From contig NZ_PVNK01000165.1 of the NCBI RefSeq assembly GCF_002994615.1, forward strand, positions 62,001-126,000: a stretch of 64,000 nt of DNA, in the 5' to 3' direction. This document shows, one piece after another, positions 25,325-33,898 of the stretch. The stretch comes from Enhygromyxa salina. Lineage in GTDB: Bacteria; Myxococcota_A; Polyangia; Nannocystales; Nannocystaceae. Numbering within the stretch: the first letter of the stretch is position 1; every line of letters starts with the position of its first letter. The position numbers were made by a program, and so were the translations under genes. A model generated the notes under the pieces. That model worked only from the letters and a program-made list of their open reading frames with translations, did not search any database and was not told the DNA's origin.

Positions 25325-27154
25325 ATGCCTGCGACTGACCAAGCTCGCGCTGTGATCGTGATCGTCCAGGCGCGGATGGGCTCGTCGCGGCTGCCGGGCA
25401 AGGTCCTGCGCGAGGCCGGCGAGCTCAGCTTGCTCGCGCACCTGACCCGACGCCTGCGCCGGGCCAGCGCGCCGACGCAGCTCGTGGTAGCGACGACCGT
25501 CGAGCCCAGCGACGACGAGCTCGCCGAGGCCTGCGAGGCGCTGGGCCTGACCGTGCACCGCGGCCCCGTCGACGACGTGCTCGCGCGCTTTCACGGCGCG
25601 CTCGCGCAGCTCGCCGCGGCGCCCGAGGACCTCGTGGTTCGCGTGACCGGCGACTGTCCGCTGCTCGATCCCGACGAGCTCGATCGCCTCGTCGACGAAT
25701 TCCTCAGCCGAGCGCCGAGCGCCGAGGCCGTCGACTACCTCACCAACCAAGCGGGCGAGCGCCGCCGGATCCCCCGGGGTCTCGACGTCGAGGTGTTCAC
25801 CGTCGCGGGCCTCGAGCGAGCCCAGCGCGAGGCCAGCATGGCCGGCGACCGCGAGCACGTGACGCCCTATTTTTATCGTGAGCCCGGCCGCTTCCGCGTG
25901 GCCGTCAGCGATCCGCCAGGCGCGGACCTCGGCCACCTGCGCCTGACCGTCGACACGCCCGCGGACCTCGAGGTCGTCGACGCGATCGTCCGCGCGCTCG
26001 GGCCCGACGCGAGCACCGCGGCGATCGCCGCTTGGTTGGCCGCGCACCCCAAGGTCGCCCAGCGCAACGCCGAGGTGCGCCAAAAATCGATCGACTCCGA
26101 CATGGAGGCCCGGGCCGCGCGGGTCCGCGCTCGACGCCTGCTCGCGCGGGCCGACGCGGGCGGGGCGACGGGCTTCGGTCACGTCACGCGGGTCGGCGCG
26201 CTGCTCGACGCGTGGGTCGAGCTCGGGGGCCACGCGACCCTCGTCGGCCGCGGCGTGGTCGGGGCGGTCCGCGAGCGCCTGCTCGCGTCCGGGGTCGAGC
26301 TCGTCGACGGTGGCGACGCGGACTTCGACGCCCGGATCGACCAGGCCGACGCGCTGTGCGTCGACGGCTACGCGTTCGGGCGCGCGGACCAGGAGCGCTG
26401 GCAGGCTCGGCGGGCGCTGCTGGCGATCGACGATCTCGCCGCCCACGAGCAGCTCGCCGATCTGGTCGTCAACCAGATCCTCGACTTCCCGCCCGAGCGC
26501 TACGCGACCGCGGCCTGGACCCGGCTGCTGATCGGCCACCCCTACGTGCTCCTGCGCCGAGAATTTCGCCGCGCGGGCGCGGACGCTGGCGGGCCCTCTG
26601 CTCGGGTCGTCGTGACCTTTGGCGGCACGGACCCAGCCGGGCTGAGCGCGCCCTTCGTCGAGGCCCTGCTCGCGCAGCTCGAGCCCAGCTCGCAGATCGT
26701 CTTGATCGTCGGCCGTGGCGTCGACGCTGACGCGCGCGCGCAGCTCGAAGCGTTGGCGGCGGCGAACGAGCGCCTCGAGCTCCGCGTCGACGTGCGTGAG
26801 ATGGCCGCGCTGCTCGCGAGCGCGACGCTGTGCGTGAGCGCGGCCGGGACCACGGTCTGGGAGGCGATGGCGAGCGGCGTCCCGGTCGTGTGTGTGGCCG
26901 TGGCCGACAACCAGCGTCCGGTGATCGCCGGGATCGAGCGCCGCGCCGCCGGGGTCAGCCTGGGCTGGCACCAGGAGCTCGACCTCGCTCGCGCCGCGCG
27001 GAGGATCCGGGCCCTGCTCGCCGATCCAGCGGGCCTCGCCGAGCTCGGCGCGAGGGGCCGGGCGACGGTCGACGGCCGCGGTGTCTACCGAGTCATCGAC
27101 GCCCTGCTCGACGTGATCGACCGGCGCGGCGAGGGCTCCGAGGGCCTTCGCTGA
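25325..27154 (+). CDS. SpsF-like cytidylyltransferase fused to PseG-like hydrolase
   Basis: A 609-residue two-domain protein. Residues about 8-250 are an SpsF/NeuA-like cytidylyltransferase: VIVIVQARMGSSRLPGKVL is the nucleotide-binding start and VVRVTGDCPLLDPDELDRLV the metal site. Residues about 265-600 are PseG-like (GT28-type fold): ARADAGGATGFGHVTRVGAL, VVTFGGTDPAGLSAP and SAAGTTVWEAMASGVPVVCV, the UDP-sugar hydrolase that removes UDP before the PseI condensation. The same combination of activities, as one or two genes, is typical of pseudaminate or legionaminate loci. Start is ATG 25325 (or GTG 25322), 18 bases after pseC, with AGGAGG overlapping the pseC stop. Confidence 0.87.
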   Translation: MPATDQARAVIVIVQARMGSSRLPGKVLREAGELSLLAHLTRRLRRASAPTQLVVATTVEPSDDELAEACEALGLTVHRGPVDDVLARFHGALAQLAAAPEDLVVRVTGDCPLLDPDELDRLVDEFLSRAPSAEAVDYLTNQAGERRRIPRGLDVEVFTVAGLERAQREASMAGDREHVTPYFYREPGRFRVAVSDPPGADLGHLRLTVDTPADLEVVDAIVRALGPDASTAAIAAWLAAHPKVAQRNAEVRQKSIDSDMEARAARVRARRLLARADAGGATGFGHVTRVGALLDAWVELGGHATLVGRGVVGAVRERLLASGVELVDGGDADFDARIDQADALCVDGYAFGRADQERWQARRALLAIDDLAAHEQLADLVVNQILDFPPERYATAAWTRLLIGHPYVLLRREFRRAGADAGGPSARVVVTFGGTDPAGLSAPFVEALLAQLEPSSQIVLIVGRGVDADARAQLEALAAANERLELRVDVREMAALLASATLCVSAAGTTVWEAMASGVPVVCVAVADNQRPVIAGIERRAAGVSLGWHQELDLARAARRIRALLADPAGLAELGARGRATVDGRGVYRVIDALLDVIDRRGEGSEGLR

Positions 27155-27201
27155 GTCGTTCACCCTCGCGTTGACCCTGCCCAGGTGACACACTGCGGCT
27201 G

Positions 27202-27612
27202 ATGCCTCGCACCGTACTGCCGCAGGGTTGGGCGCGCCCCAAGGGCTACGCCAACGGGATGGCCGCCACCGGCGAGCTGCTGGCGATCGCCGGCCAGATC
27301 GCCTGGGACGGCCAACAACAGCTCGTGTCCGACGCCTTCGTGGATCAATTCCGCCAGGCCCTCGCCAACGTCGTCGCCGTGGTCGAGGCCGCGGGCGGCG
27401 GCCCGACCGACATCATCAGCCTGACGGTCTACGTGACCGACAAGCGCGAGTACATCGCGGCGATCAAGGACGTCGGCCAGTCCTACCGCGAGCTGCTCGG
27501 CAAGCACTTCCCGGCCATGGCCCTCGTCGGGGTCAACGAGCTCCTCGAAGACCGGGCCAAGGTCGAGATCCAGGGCCTGGCCGTGCTCAGCTGTCGAGGA
27601 GCCTCAGCGTGA
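27202..27612 (+). CDS. RidA/YjgF-family protein
   Basis: A 136-residue protein of the RidA fold, which deaminates reactive enamine/imine intermediates or acts in specific catabolic pathways. Family features: WARPKGYANGMAATGELLAI, then AGQIAWDG and the central FRQALANVVAVVEAAGG. The canonical C-terminal substrate arginine region (R.AVEV) appears here as RAKVEIQGLAVL. It is translationally coupled (GTGA) to an enoyl-CoA hydratase and followed by an acyl-CoA dehydrogenase, an arrangement seen in CoA-dependent aromatic amine degradation clusters, so a pathway-specific subfamily is more likely than housekeeping RidA. Confidence 0.85.
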   Translation: MPRTVLPQGWARPKGYANGMAATGELLAIAGQIAWDGQQQLVSDAFVDQFRQALANVVAVVEAAGGGPTDIISLTVYVTDKREYIAAIKDVGQSYRELLGKHFPAMALVGVNELLEDRAKVEIQGLAVLSCRGASA

Positions 27613-28469
27613 CCGAACAGGCGCCCCGCATCGACCCCGACTTTCGCCCGCTGCCGATCCCGCAGCCCGAGAGCTTCCGCTACGAAGAGCGCGACCGCGT
27701 CGGCGTGATCACCCTCGACCGCCCCGATCGCTACAACGCGCTGACCTTCGCGGTCTACCGCGAGCTCACGGATCTGTTCAGCGTCATCGATCGCCGCAGC
27801 CTCGACCCGGACGGCGCGCGGGCGCTGGTCATCCGCGGCGAGGGCAAGGCCTTTTGCTCGGGCGGCGACGTCGAGGACATCATCACGCGCCTGTTCGACC
27901 GCGACATGGAGGCGCTGCTGCGCTTCACGCGGATGACCGGCGAGCTGATCCACGCGATCCGACGGTGCAAGACGCCGGTCGTGGCCTCGGTCAAGAAGGT
28001 CGCGGCCGGAGCCGGGGCCGTGATCTCGCTGGCCTGTGATCTGCGGGTCATGGGCCGCAAGAGCTTCTTCGCCTTCTTGTTCCCGCAGGTCGGGCTGTCG
28101 GGCGCCGACATGGGCGCGAGCTGGCTGCTGCCGCGGGTCGTCGGGCTCGGGCACGCGAGCGAGCTCCTGCTCCTCGGGGATCGGGTCTACGCCGAGCGCT
28201 GCGCCGAGATCGGCCTCGCCAACCGCGTGATCGACGACGAGGATCCGGCCAAGGTCGACGAGGCCGCGTTCGAGCTCGCCCTCGCGATCGCCCGCAAGCC
28301 CCACTTCGCCACGCGCATGACCAAGACCATGCTCCAGCAAGAGCAGGACATGGGCTTCGGCGACGCGATCGAGGCCGAGGCCCAGGCTCAGGCGATCTGC
28401 ATGCAGCACCCCGACTTCAAAGAGGCCAACGACGCCTGGCTGGCCAAGCGTGACCCGAACTGGAAGTGA
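27609..28469 (+). CDS. Enoyl-CoA hydratase/isomerase family protein
   Basis: A 286-residue crotonase. VGVITLDRPDRYNALTFAVY, VIRGEGKAFCSGGDVEDII (oxyanion-hole block) and KKVAAGAGAVISLACDLRVM followed by FLFPQVGLSGADMGASWLLP define the family; the GADMG segment holds the second oxyanion/catalytic region. The GTG start overlaps the RidA stop. The N-terminal extension FRPLPIPQPESFRYEERD resembles hydratases of 2-aminobenzoyl-CoA and salicylyl-CoA degradation clusters, which also contain RidA and acyl-CoA dehydrogenase genes. The ligase and monooxygenase of such a pathway are not in the window, so the substrate is unknown. Confidence 0.85.
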   Translation: MTEQAPRIDPDFRPLPIPQPESFRYEERDRVGVITLDRPDRYNALTFAVYRELTDLFSVIDRRSLDPDGARALVIRGEGKAFCSGGDVEDIITRLFDRDMEALLRFTRMTGELIHAIRRCKTPVVASVKKVAAGAGAVISLACDLRVMGRKSFFAFLFPQVGLSGADMGASWLLPRVVGLGHASELLLLGDRVYAERCAEIGLANRVIDDEDPAKVDEAAFELALAIARKPHFATRMTKTMLQQEQDMGFGDAIEAEAQAQAICMQHPDFKEANDAWLAKRDPNWK

Positions 28470-28476
28470 GCGAGCC

Positions 28477-29673
28477 GTGACCAGCTCCAACCCCGCAGCG
28501 TTCACCAGCAGGCGCGTCCTCGACCGCGATCTCGCCACCATCTACGGGCCCGCGCAGCGCTGGGTCGAGCTCGAGGATCGCCTCGAGCTGTTTTGCGCCC
28601 AGCTCCGGGGCAACCCCGTCGACGAGTCCGACGAGCGGGCCGCGACCCGCGAGTACGTCCGTCGGCTCGCCGCCGAGGGCCTGCTCGAGCTCATGGTCCC
28701 GGCCGCGTTCGGTGGGCAGCACGAGCAGGTCTCGGCGACCGCGATCTGCCTCGCCCGTCAGTGGCTCGCGCGCGAGAGCGGGGCCCTCGACACCGCCTTC
28801 GTGATGCAGGGCCTGGGCTCCTACCCGGTCGTGCTCGCGGGGCAGCCCGCGCTCCAGCGCGCGCTGCTGCCCGAGGTCGCGGCCGGAACCAAGATCTGCG
28901 CGTTCGCCCTGACTGAGCCCGGCGCGGGCTCGGACGTCTCGGGCATGCAGACCGTCGCCGAGCCCGAGGACGACGGCGGCGTGCGCCTCCACGGGCACAA
29001 GACCTTCATCTCCAACGCTGGCATCGCGCACAGCTACGTGGTCTTCGCCCGCGAGGCCTCACCGAGCGCCGACGGCAAGCCGCGCTTCGGCGCGTTTTGG
29101 CTGGCCGGCGACGCCCCGGGGCTCTCGATCGATCCGATCAAGGTCACCGCGCCTCACCCGATCGGCACGGTTCACTTCGACGGCGTCCGCGTGGGCCCGG
29201 AGCACCGCCTCGGCGAGCCCGGTGAGGGCCTGCGCATCGCCCTGGGCAACCTCGATCAGTTCCGCGCGACCGTCGGCGCGGCCGCGCTCGGTATCACAGA
29301 TCGCGCGCTCGAAGAGTCGATTGACCACCTCGGCGCGCGCGTACAGTTCGGGCGTCCGCTGGCCAAGCAGCAAGGTCTGCGCTTTGCGATGGCCGAGCTC
29401 GGGGCCGATCATGTCGCGGCACAGCTCATGGTCTACCGCGCGGCTGCAGCTCGCGACCGCGGCGACGCCACGCCCGATCAGCCGGCGATGGCCAAGCTGC
29501 TCGCGACCGAGCTCGCCCAGCGTGCGGTCGACCGCTGTATCCAGAACTTCGGGGGCCGGGGCGTCGTCGTCGGCGAGGTGCCCGAACGCCTCTACCGTGA
29601 GGTCCGGGCGCTGCGCATCTACGAGGGCACATCCGAGATCCAAAAACTCGTGATCGCCCGCGCGATGCTGTGA
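28477..29673 (+). CDS. Acyl-CoA dehydrogenase
   Basis: A 398-residue flavoenzyme oxidising an acyl-CoA at the alpha-beta bond. ICAFALTEPGAGSDVSGMQT is the FAD/substrate signature, GHKTFISNAGIAHSYVVFA the next conserved block, and QNFGGRGVVVGEVPERLYRE with IYEGTSEIQKLVIAR the C-terminal domain including the conserved catalytic-region EGTSEIQ. The GTG start at 28477 lies 7 bases after the hydratase stop, so the three genes RidA-ECH-ACAD form one operon. Substrate not predictable from sequence. Confidence 0.92.
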   Translation: MTSSNPAAFTSRRVLDRDLATIYGPAQRWVELEDRLELFCAQLRGNPVDESDERAATREYVRRLAAEGLLELMVPAAFGGQHEQVSATAICLARQWLARESGALDTAFVMQGLGSYPVVLAGQPALQRALLPEVAAGTKICAFALTEPGAGSDVSGMQTVAEPEDDGGVRLHGHKTFISNAGIAHSYVVFAREASPSADGKPRFGAFWLAGDAPGLSIDPIKVTAPHPIGTVHFDGVRVGPEHRLGEPGEGLRIALGNLDQFRATVGAAALGITDRALEESIDHLGARVQFGRPLAKQQGLRFAMAELGADHVAAQLMVYRAAAARDRGDATPDQPAMAKLLATELAQRAVDRCIQNFGGRGVVVGEVPERLYREVRALRIYEGTSEIQKLVIARAML

Positions 29674-29865
29674 GTCATCCCCACGGTGAGGTGAATCGAA
29701 TCGAACCCTGACTTCGGTGTGGAGCCAAACGAGCGGGTTGTTCGATCCCTGGCTCGTCGGCGGGCCCGAGTGCCAAAAGCCCCCGACCGGCGGCTTGGAC
29801 TGTGGACAATTGAGCGCCGCCGCGGTGTCACAAATGGTTCGCGATCGTGCTACACGCAGTGGACC

Positions 29866-31005
29866 ATGCTTGGGTTCGACGAGCAGCGCCTGCTGGGCGC
29901 CGCCGCGGCGCGTCTCGACGTGCAAGAGCCGCTCGAGGCCACCTTCTTGCCGGCCTTTCGTGCGCTGATCGGCGGGCTCCGGGACGAGGCGCGGCTGAGC
30001 CAGGTCGGGGCCTGGCGAGCCTGCGCGCGCCTGATGGCGGCGCTCGGCCAGCGGGTCGCGCTGGCCGAGTTCGAGCGCCACACCCCCGAGCTCGCGCAGG
30101 TCGAGATCGACTCGCCGATCTTCGTGACGGGCCTCCCGCGGGCGGGGACGCGCTTGCTGCACAACCTGCTCGCGCGCACGCCCGGGCTCTGGGCCCCGCG
30201 CTTGTGGGAGCTCCAGCGCCCGGTCCCGCCCGTGCGGATCGACGAGCGCTGGATCGATCGCCAGATCCAGACCACGGACTCCCTGCTCGATCAGCTCTAC
30301 GAGGCGGCGCCGGAGCTGCGCAGCCTCCACCCGATGGCCGCGACCTCACCCGACGCGTGCAGCTGGCTGTTTCGCAACAACTTCAGCTCGCTGATGCACG
30401 CGCTGCGCTGGTACATGCCCAGCTACGTCGAGTTCATGCTCGACGCCGACCTCGAGCCTGCGTACCGCGACCATCGCCGCTTCCTTCAGATCCTCGCCCA
30501 CCGCCATCGTCACGACGATCACGCCGGCCCGCGCCTCGTGCTCGAAGATCGCTGGCATCTGTGGCATCTCGACCACCTGCTCGCGGTCTATCCCGACGCG
30601 TGGGTGATCCAGATCCAGGTCGAGCGTGAGCCGGCCCTCTCGGCGCTCACGCGCTCGTGCTGGACGCTGCAGGGGATCGACGCCAAGCGCCCGCGCTCGC
30701 CGGCCGAGCTCCGTCGCTACTGCGCCAAGATCCTCGACGAGGGGCTCGCGGCCAGCGAGCGGGCGCGAGCCGGGCTCGCGCCGGGGCGCTTCATCGACAT
30801 TCCCTACGCGAAGCTCAGCGCCGACCCGCTCGCGGTCGTGCGCAGCCTCGGCGTCCGGCTGCGGCTCGGGATCTCCGACGCGAGCCTGGGCGAGGCGGCG
30901 CGCTGGCTCGCCGACTATCAGGTCCTGGCCCCCCAGCCGCGCCGATGCCTCGCGACCGACCTCGCGCGCGCCCGAGCGCGCCGCGACGGGCCCCACCTCC
31001 ACTGA
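29866..31005 (+). CDS. Sulfotransferase family protein
   Basis: A 379-residue PAPS-dependent sulfotransferase-like enzyme. IFVTGLPRAGTRLLHNLLAR is the 5'-phosphosulfate-binding loop (GLPRSGTT type, with Arg for Ser); the 3'-phosphate-binding region is in YPDAWVIQIQVEREPALSAL; and GRFIDIPYAKLSADPLAVVR is the conserved C-terminal block. An upstream extension of the frame to 29719 is Arg-rich and not protein-like; the ATG at 29866 is preferred. It stands alone, without relation to either neighbour. Acceptor unknown; small-molecule or glycan sulfation are both possible. Confidence 0.88.
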   Translation: MLGFDEQRLLGAAAARLDVQEPLEATFLPAFRALIGGLRDEARLSQVGAWRACARLMAALGQRVALAEFERHTPELAQVEIDSPIFVTGLPRAGTRLLHNLLARTPGLWAPRLWELQRPVPPVRIDERWIDRQIQTTDSLLDQLYEAAPELRSLHPMAATSPDACSWLFRNNFSSLMHALRWYMPSYVEFMLDADLEPAYRDHRRFLQILAHRHRHDDHAGPRLVLEDRWHLWHLDHLLAVYPDAWVIQIQVEREPALSALTRSCWTLQGIDAKRPRSPAELRRYCAKILDEGLAASERARAGLAPGRFIDIPYAKLSADPLAVVRSLGVRLRLGISDASLGEAARWLADYQVLAPQPRRCLATDLARARARRDGPHLH

Positions 31006-31107
31006 GCTGTGGGCGGCGGCCGTGGGGGGACCGACGCTCGCGCGATCGTGACGCCCGCGGTCACTGCCCGCGCGGCGTCGGTCGTATAACTCGTGCACGG
31101 TTGCCCA

Positions 31108-33390
31108 ATGACTGACAGACTTCCACCCGTCGAGTACCGCGTCGAGTTTAACGACGGCCCCACGAGCGAGTGGCAGCTGCTCTCGTTCGAGCTGAGCGAG
31201 CAGCTCAATGGGAGCTCGGAGCTGACCGTCGAGCTAGCGAGCGAGACCCTGCCCGAGCTATCCGAGCTGCTGGGCGCGGGCCTCGAGCTGGAATTGCACC
31301 GCTCGCAGATGCCGAGCCACGCTGCGTTCGGGGTCGTGCTCGGCGTCGACCTGCTCGGTCACGCCGAGCACCGCGGGATCGTTCGAGTCCACGCGGTGTC
31401 GGCCTTCGACCTGGCCGGGCAGCGCCAGCACACTCGGATCTGGCAGGATGTCTCGGTCCTCGACATCGTCGCCGAGGTGCTTGACGCTGCGTTCGCCGAC
31501 TACGGGCGGAGCCATCGTTGCGAGGTCTCAACGCGCGGCATCGCGCCGCGCAGCTACTGCGTCCAGTATCGCGAGTCGGACCGTGACTTCGTCTGTCGCC
31601 TGCTTGAAGAAGAGGGCATCAACTATTACTTCGATCACGACCGCGACGCCGGTCACGAGGTCTTGGTCCTGTGCGAGACCAACGACCAGTACCTCGCGGC
31701 CGAGAACGTCGACGGCGGCCCGAGCTTCCCGCTCATCTCCAAGTCACCGGACCTCGCCGAGCTCGAGTCGCTCCAAAGCCTCGAGTGGGACCAGCGCGTG
31801 ACCAGCACGACGGCGCTGCGGCGGGACTACGACTGGCGCCACCCGGCGGAGCTGCTGACGAGCGAGAAGGGCGCGGAGGGGGACGAGCGCGGGCTCGTGC
31901 GCCGGGTCTACGTTCACGGTCACCAACGCTTCGAGCGCGACGAGGTCGAGCGGCGCGCGGGCGACCTCGTCGAGGCGCTGGCCAGAGCCGGGAGCGTGGC
32001 TCGGGCCGAGTCCAACGCCGTCGCCCTGCGACCCGGGCTGCAATTCTCGACTGACGCCCACGACGCCGACGGTGCGCCTCAAGACTACGTCGTGATCGGG
32101 GTCCGTCACCACGGCGGGCCGGCGTCAGCGGGCTCGCTGGCCGACGATCAGGTCATCTACGCCAACGAAATCGAGTGCGTGCCCCTGACCCGCGCGATCC
32201 GGCCGCTGCCGCGCACGCCCAAGCCGCGGACCCGCGGGCCGCAGACCGCGACCGTCGTAGGCGACGGCGAGATCCACGTCGACAAGCACGGTCGGATTCA
32301 GGTTCAGTTTCACTGGGAGGAGCAGCCGAGCTACGCGGCCGACGCCTCGTGCTGGGTCCGCGTCGCCCAGAGCTGGGCCGGCCCAAGCTGGGGCACCCAG
32401 TTCATCCCTCGCGTCGGAATGGAGGTCGTCGTCGAGTTCCTCGACGGCAACCCCGATCGGCCGCTCGTCACCGGCTGCGTCTACAACGGGGACCACGAGC
32501 CGCCCTTCGCGCTGCCCGACAACGCGACCCAGAGCGGCTGGCGGACGGACTCGTCGCCGGGCGGCGGCGGCAGCAACGAGCTGCGTTTCGAGGACGCGGC
32601 CGGGGCCGAGGAGATCTACGTGCACGGCCAGAAGGACTGGCGCGTCGAGATCAACAACGACACCTCGATCAGCACGGTCCACGACGAGACGATCAGCGTC
32701 GGCAACGACCGCAGCAAGTCCGTCGGCAACGACCAGCGCGAGCGCGTCGGCAACGACAAGTCGATCGTGGTCGCCAACAACCACGACGAGACCATCGGCG
32801 CGGCCATGACCCTGGCCGTGGGCACCGATCAGGACCTCACGATCGGCGCCAACCAGACCATCACCGTGGTCGCCAACAACACCGAGACCATCGGCGCGAA
32901 CATGACCCAGACGATCGGCGCGAGCGCGACCCAGATCGTTGGCGCGAACAACACCGTCAAGGTCGGCGGTCTGATGGCGGTGACCGTTGAAGGCGTCCTC
33001 AACACCGCCGTCGGCGGCCTGATGATGGAGAACGTCGACGGGCTCAAGGCGGTGAAGGTCGGCGGCATGAGCACCGAGGTCGTGACCGGCGACCAGAGCC
33101 TCAGCGCCGCCAACATCAGCAGCGCGGCGAAGAGCGACATCAGCATGAGCGCCGGGGAGCAGCTGCTCGCCGAGGCCAAAAAGCACGTCGCGGTGAGCTC
33201 CGAGGACACCATCGGCGCAGCGGCCAAGACCCGCTTCGTGGTCGAGGCTGGCGATGAATTCACCGTCAAGTGCGGGGACTCGAGCCTGACCCTCAAAAAG
33301 AACGGAGCCGTGATGATCAAGGGCAAGAAGGTGTCAATCAAGGGTAGTGACGAGATCAAGCTCGTGGGCGGCAAGATCCACAACAACTGA
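31108..33390 (+). CDS. vgrG: Type VI secretion system spike protein VgrG
   Basis: A 760-residue VgrG. The gp27-like N-terminal half (about 1-370) includes QYRESDRDFVCRLLEEEGIN YYFDH in two parts; the gp5/OB region follows with HVDKHGRIQVQFHWEEQ and the diagnostic SCWVRVAQSWAGPSWGTQFI PRVGMEV. The C-terminal needle (about 520-700) is a triple beta-helix of short degenerate repeats (SVGNDRSKSVGND, TIGANMTQTIGAS, VKVGGLMAVTVEG). It forms the tip of the contractile injection tube. It opens a 9-gene island on the same strand containing adaptors and two likely effectors. The start ATG 31108 follows a stretch with TATAAC at 31084, a possible -10 box. Confidence 0.97.
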   Translation: MTDRLPPVEYRVEFNDGPTSEWQLLSFELSEQLNGSSELTVELASETLPELSELLGAGLELELHRSQMPSHAAFGVVLGVDLLGHAEHRGIVRVHAVSAFDLAGQRQHTRIWQDVSVLDIVAEVLDAAFADYGRSHRCEVSTRGIAPRSYCVQYRESDRDFVCRLLEEEGINYYFDHDRDAGHEVLVLCETNDQYLAAENVDGGPSFPLISKSPDLAELESLQSLEWDQRVTSTTALRRDYDWRHPAELLTSEKGAEGDERGLVRRVYVHGHQRFERDEVERRAGDLVEALARAGSVARAESNAVALRPGLQFSTDAHDADGAPQDYVVIGVRHHGGPASAGSLADDQVIYANEIECVPLTRAIRPLPRTPKPRTRGPQTATVVGDGEIHVDKHGRIQVQFHWEEQPSYAADASCWVRVAQSWAGPSWGTQFIPRVGMEVVVEFLDGNPDRPLVTGCVYNGDHEPPFALPDNATQSGWRTDSSPGGGGSNELRFEDAAGAEEIYVHGQKDWRVEINNDTSISTVHDETISVGNDRSKSVGNDQRERVGNDKSIVVANNHDETIGAAMTLAVGTDQDLTIGANQTITVVANNTETIGANMTQTIGASATQIVGANNTVKVGGLMAVTVEGVLNTAVGGLMMENVDGLKAVKVGGMSTEVVTGDQSLSAANISSAAKSDISMSAGEQLLAEAKKHVAVSSEDTIGAAAKTRFVVEAGDEFTVKCGDSSLTLKKNGAVMIKGKKVSIKGSDEIKLVGGKIHNN

Positions 33391-33411
33391 GGACCAGGAA
33401 GCACAGCGACC

Positions 33412-33897
33412 ATGCCCGACGGACTCCACCATCGAAGCCCCCTGCCCAAGCTCGACGACCGCGAGCGATGCGCGATCGCTGACGGCTTGATGCTCGCTAC
33501 GATCGTCGCGAGCGACGGTGCCCGAGTCGAGCTGAGCTATCCAGGCATGCCCGGCCCGGCCACGGTCGAGGTCTCGACCACGCTCGCGCTGACGGCCGAC
33601 GATGTCGGCGTCACTGTTGTCGTCGGCTTCCTCGACGGGCGCCGCGAGCGTCCGATCGTGCTCGGACGCCTGCGCGAGCCGCATCGCGCGGTTGAAGCGA
33701 AACTGCGCCCGGGCCATCGGGTGGTCGCTGACGGCGAGCGGGTTTACGTCGAGGCCGACAAGCAGCTGGTCCTGAGCTGCGGTGAGGCCAGCATCACGCT
33801 GCAGGCCGACGGACGCGTGCTCGTGCGCGGGACCTACGTCGAGACCCGGGCCAAGGGCGTCAACCGCATCCGCGGCGGGGCCGTGGCGATCAACTGA
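33412..33897 (+). CDS. DUF6484-type VgrG-associated protein
   Basis: A 161-residue protein with an OB-like N-terminal half (ADDVGVTVVVGFLDGRRERP IVLGRLRE, split here) and a beta-rich C-terminal half with SCGEASITLQADGRVLVRGT, then NRIRGGAVAIN. These features match the DUF6484 family that is encoded immediately downstream of vgrG in many type VI islands. It probably caps or loads the VgrG spike; its precise role is not established. It begins 22 bases after vgrG and is followed by the next gene with a 1-2 base gap, so it belongs to the same transcript. Confidence 0.75.
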   Translation: MPDGLHHRSPLPKLDDRERCAIADGLMLATIVASDGARVELSYPGMPGPATVEVSTTLALTADDVGVTVVVGFLDGRRERPIVLGRLREPHRAVEAKLRPGHRVVADGERVYVEADKQLVLSCGEASITLQADGRVLVRGTYVETRAKGVNRIRGGAVAIN

Positions 33898-33898
33898 G

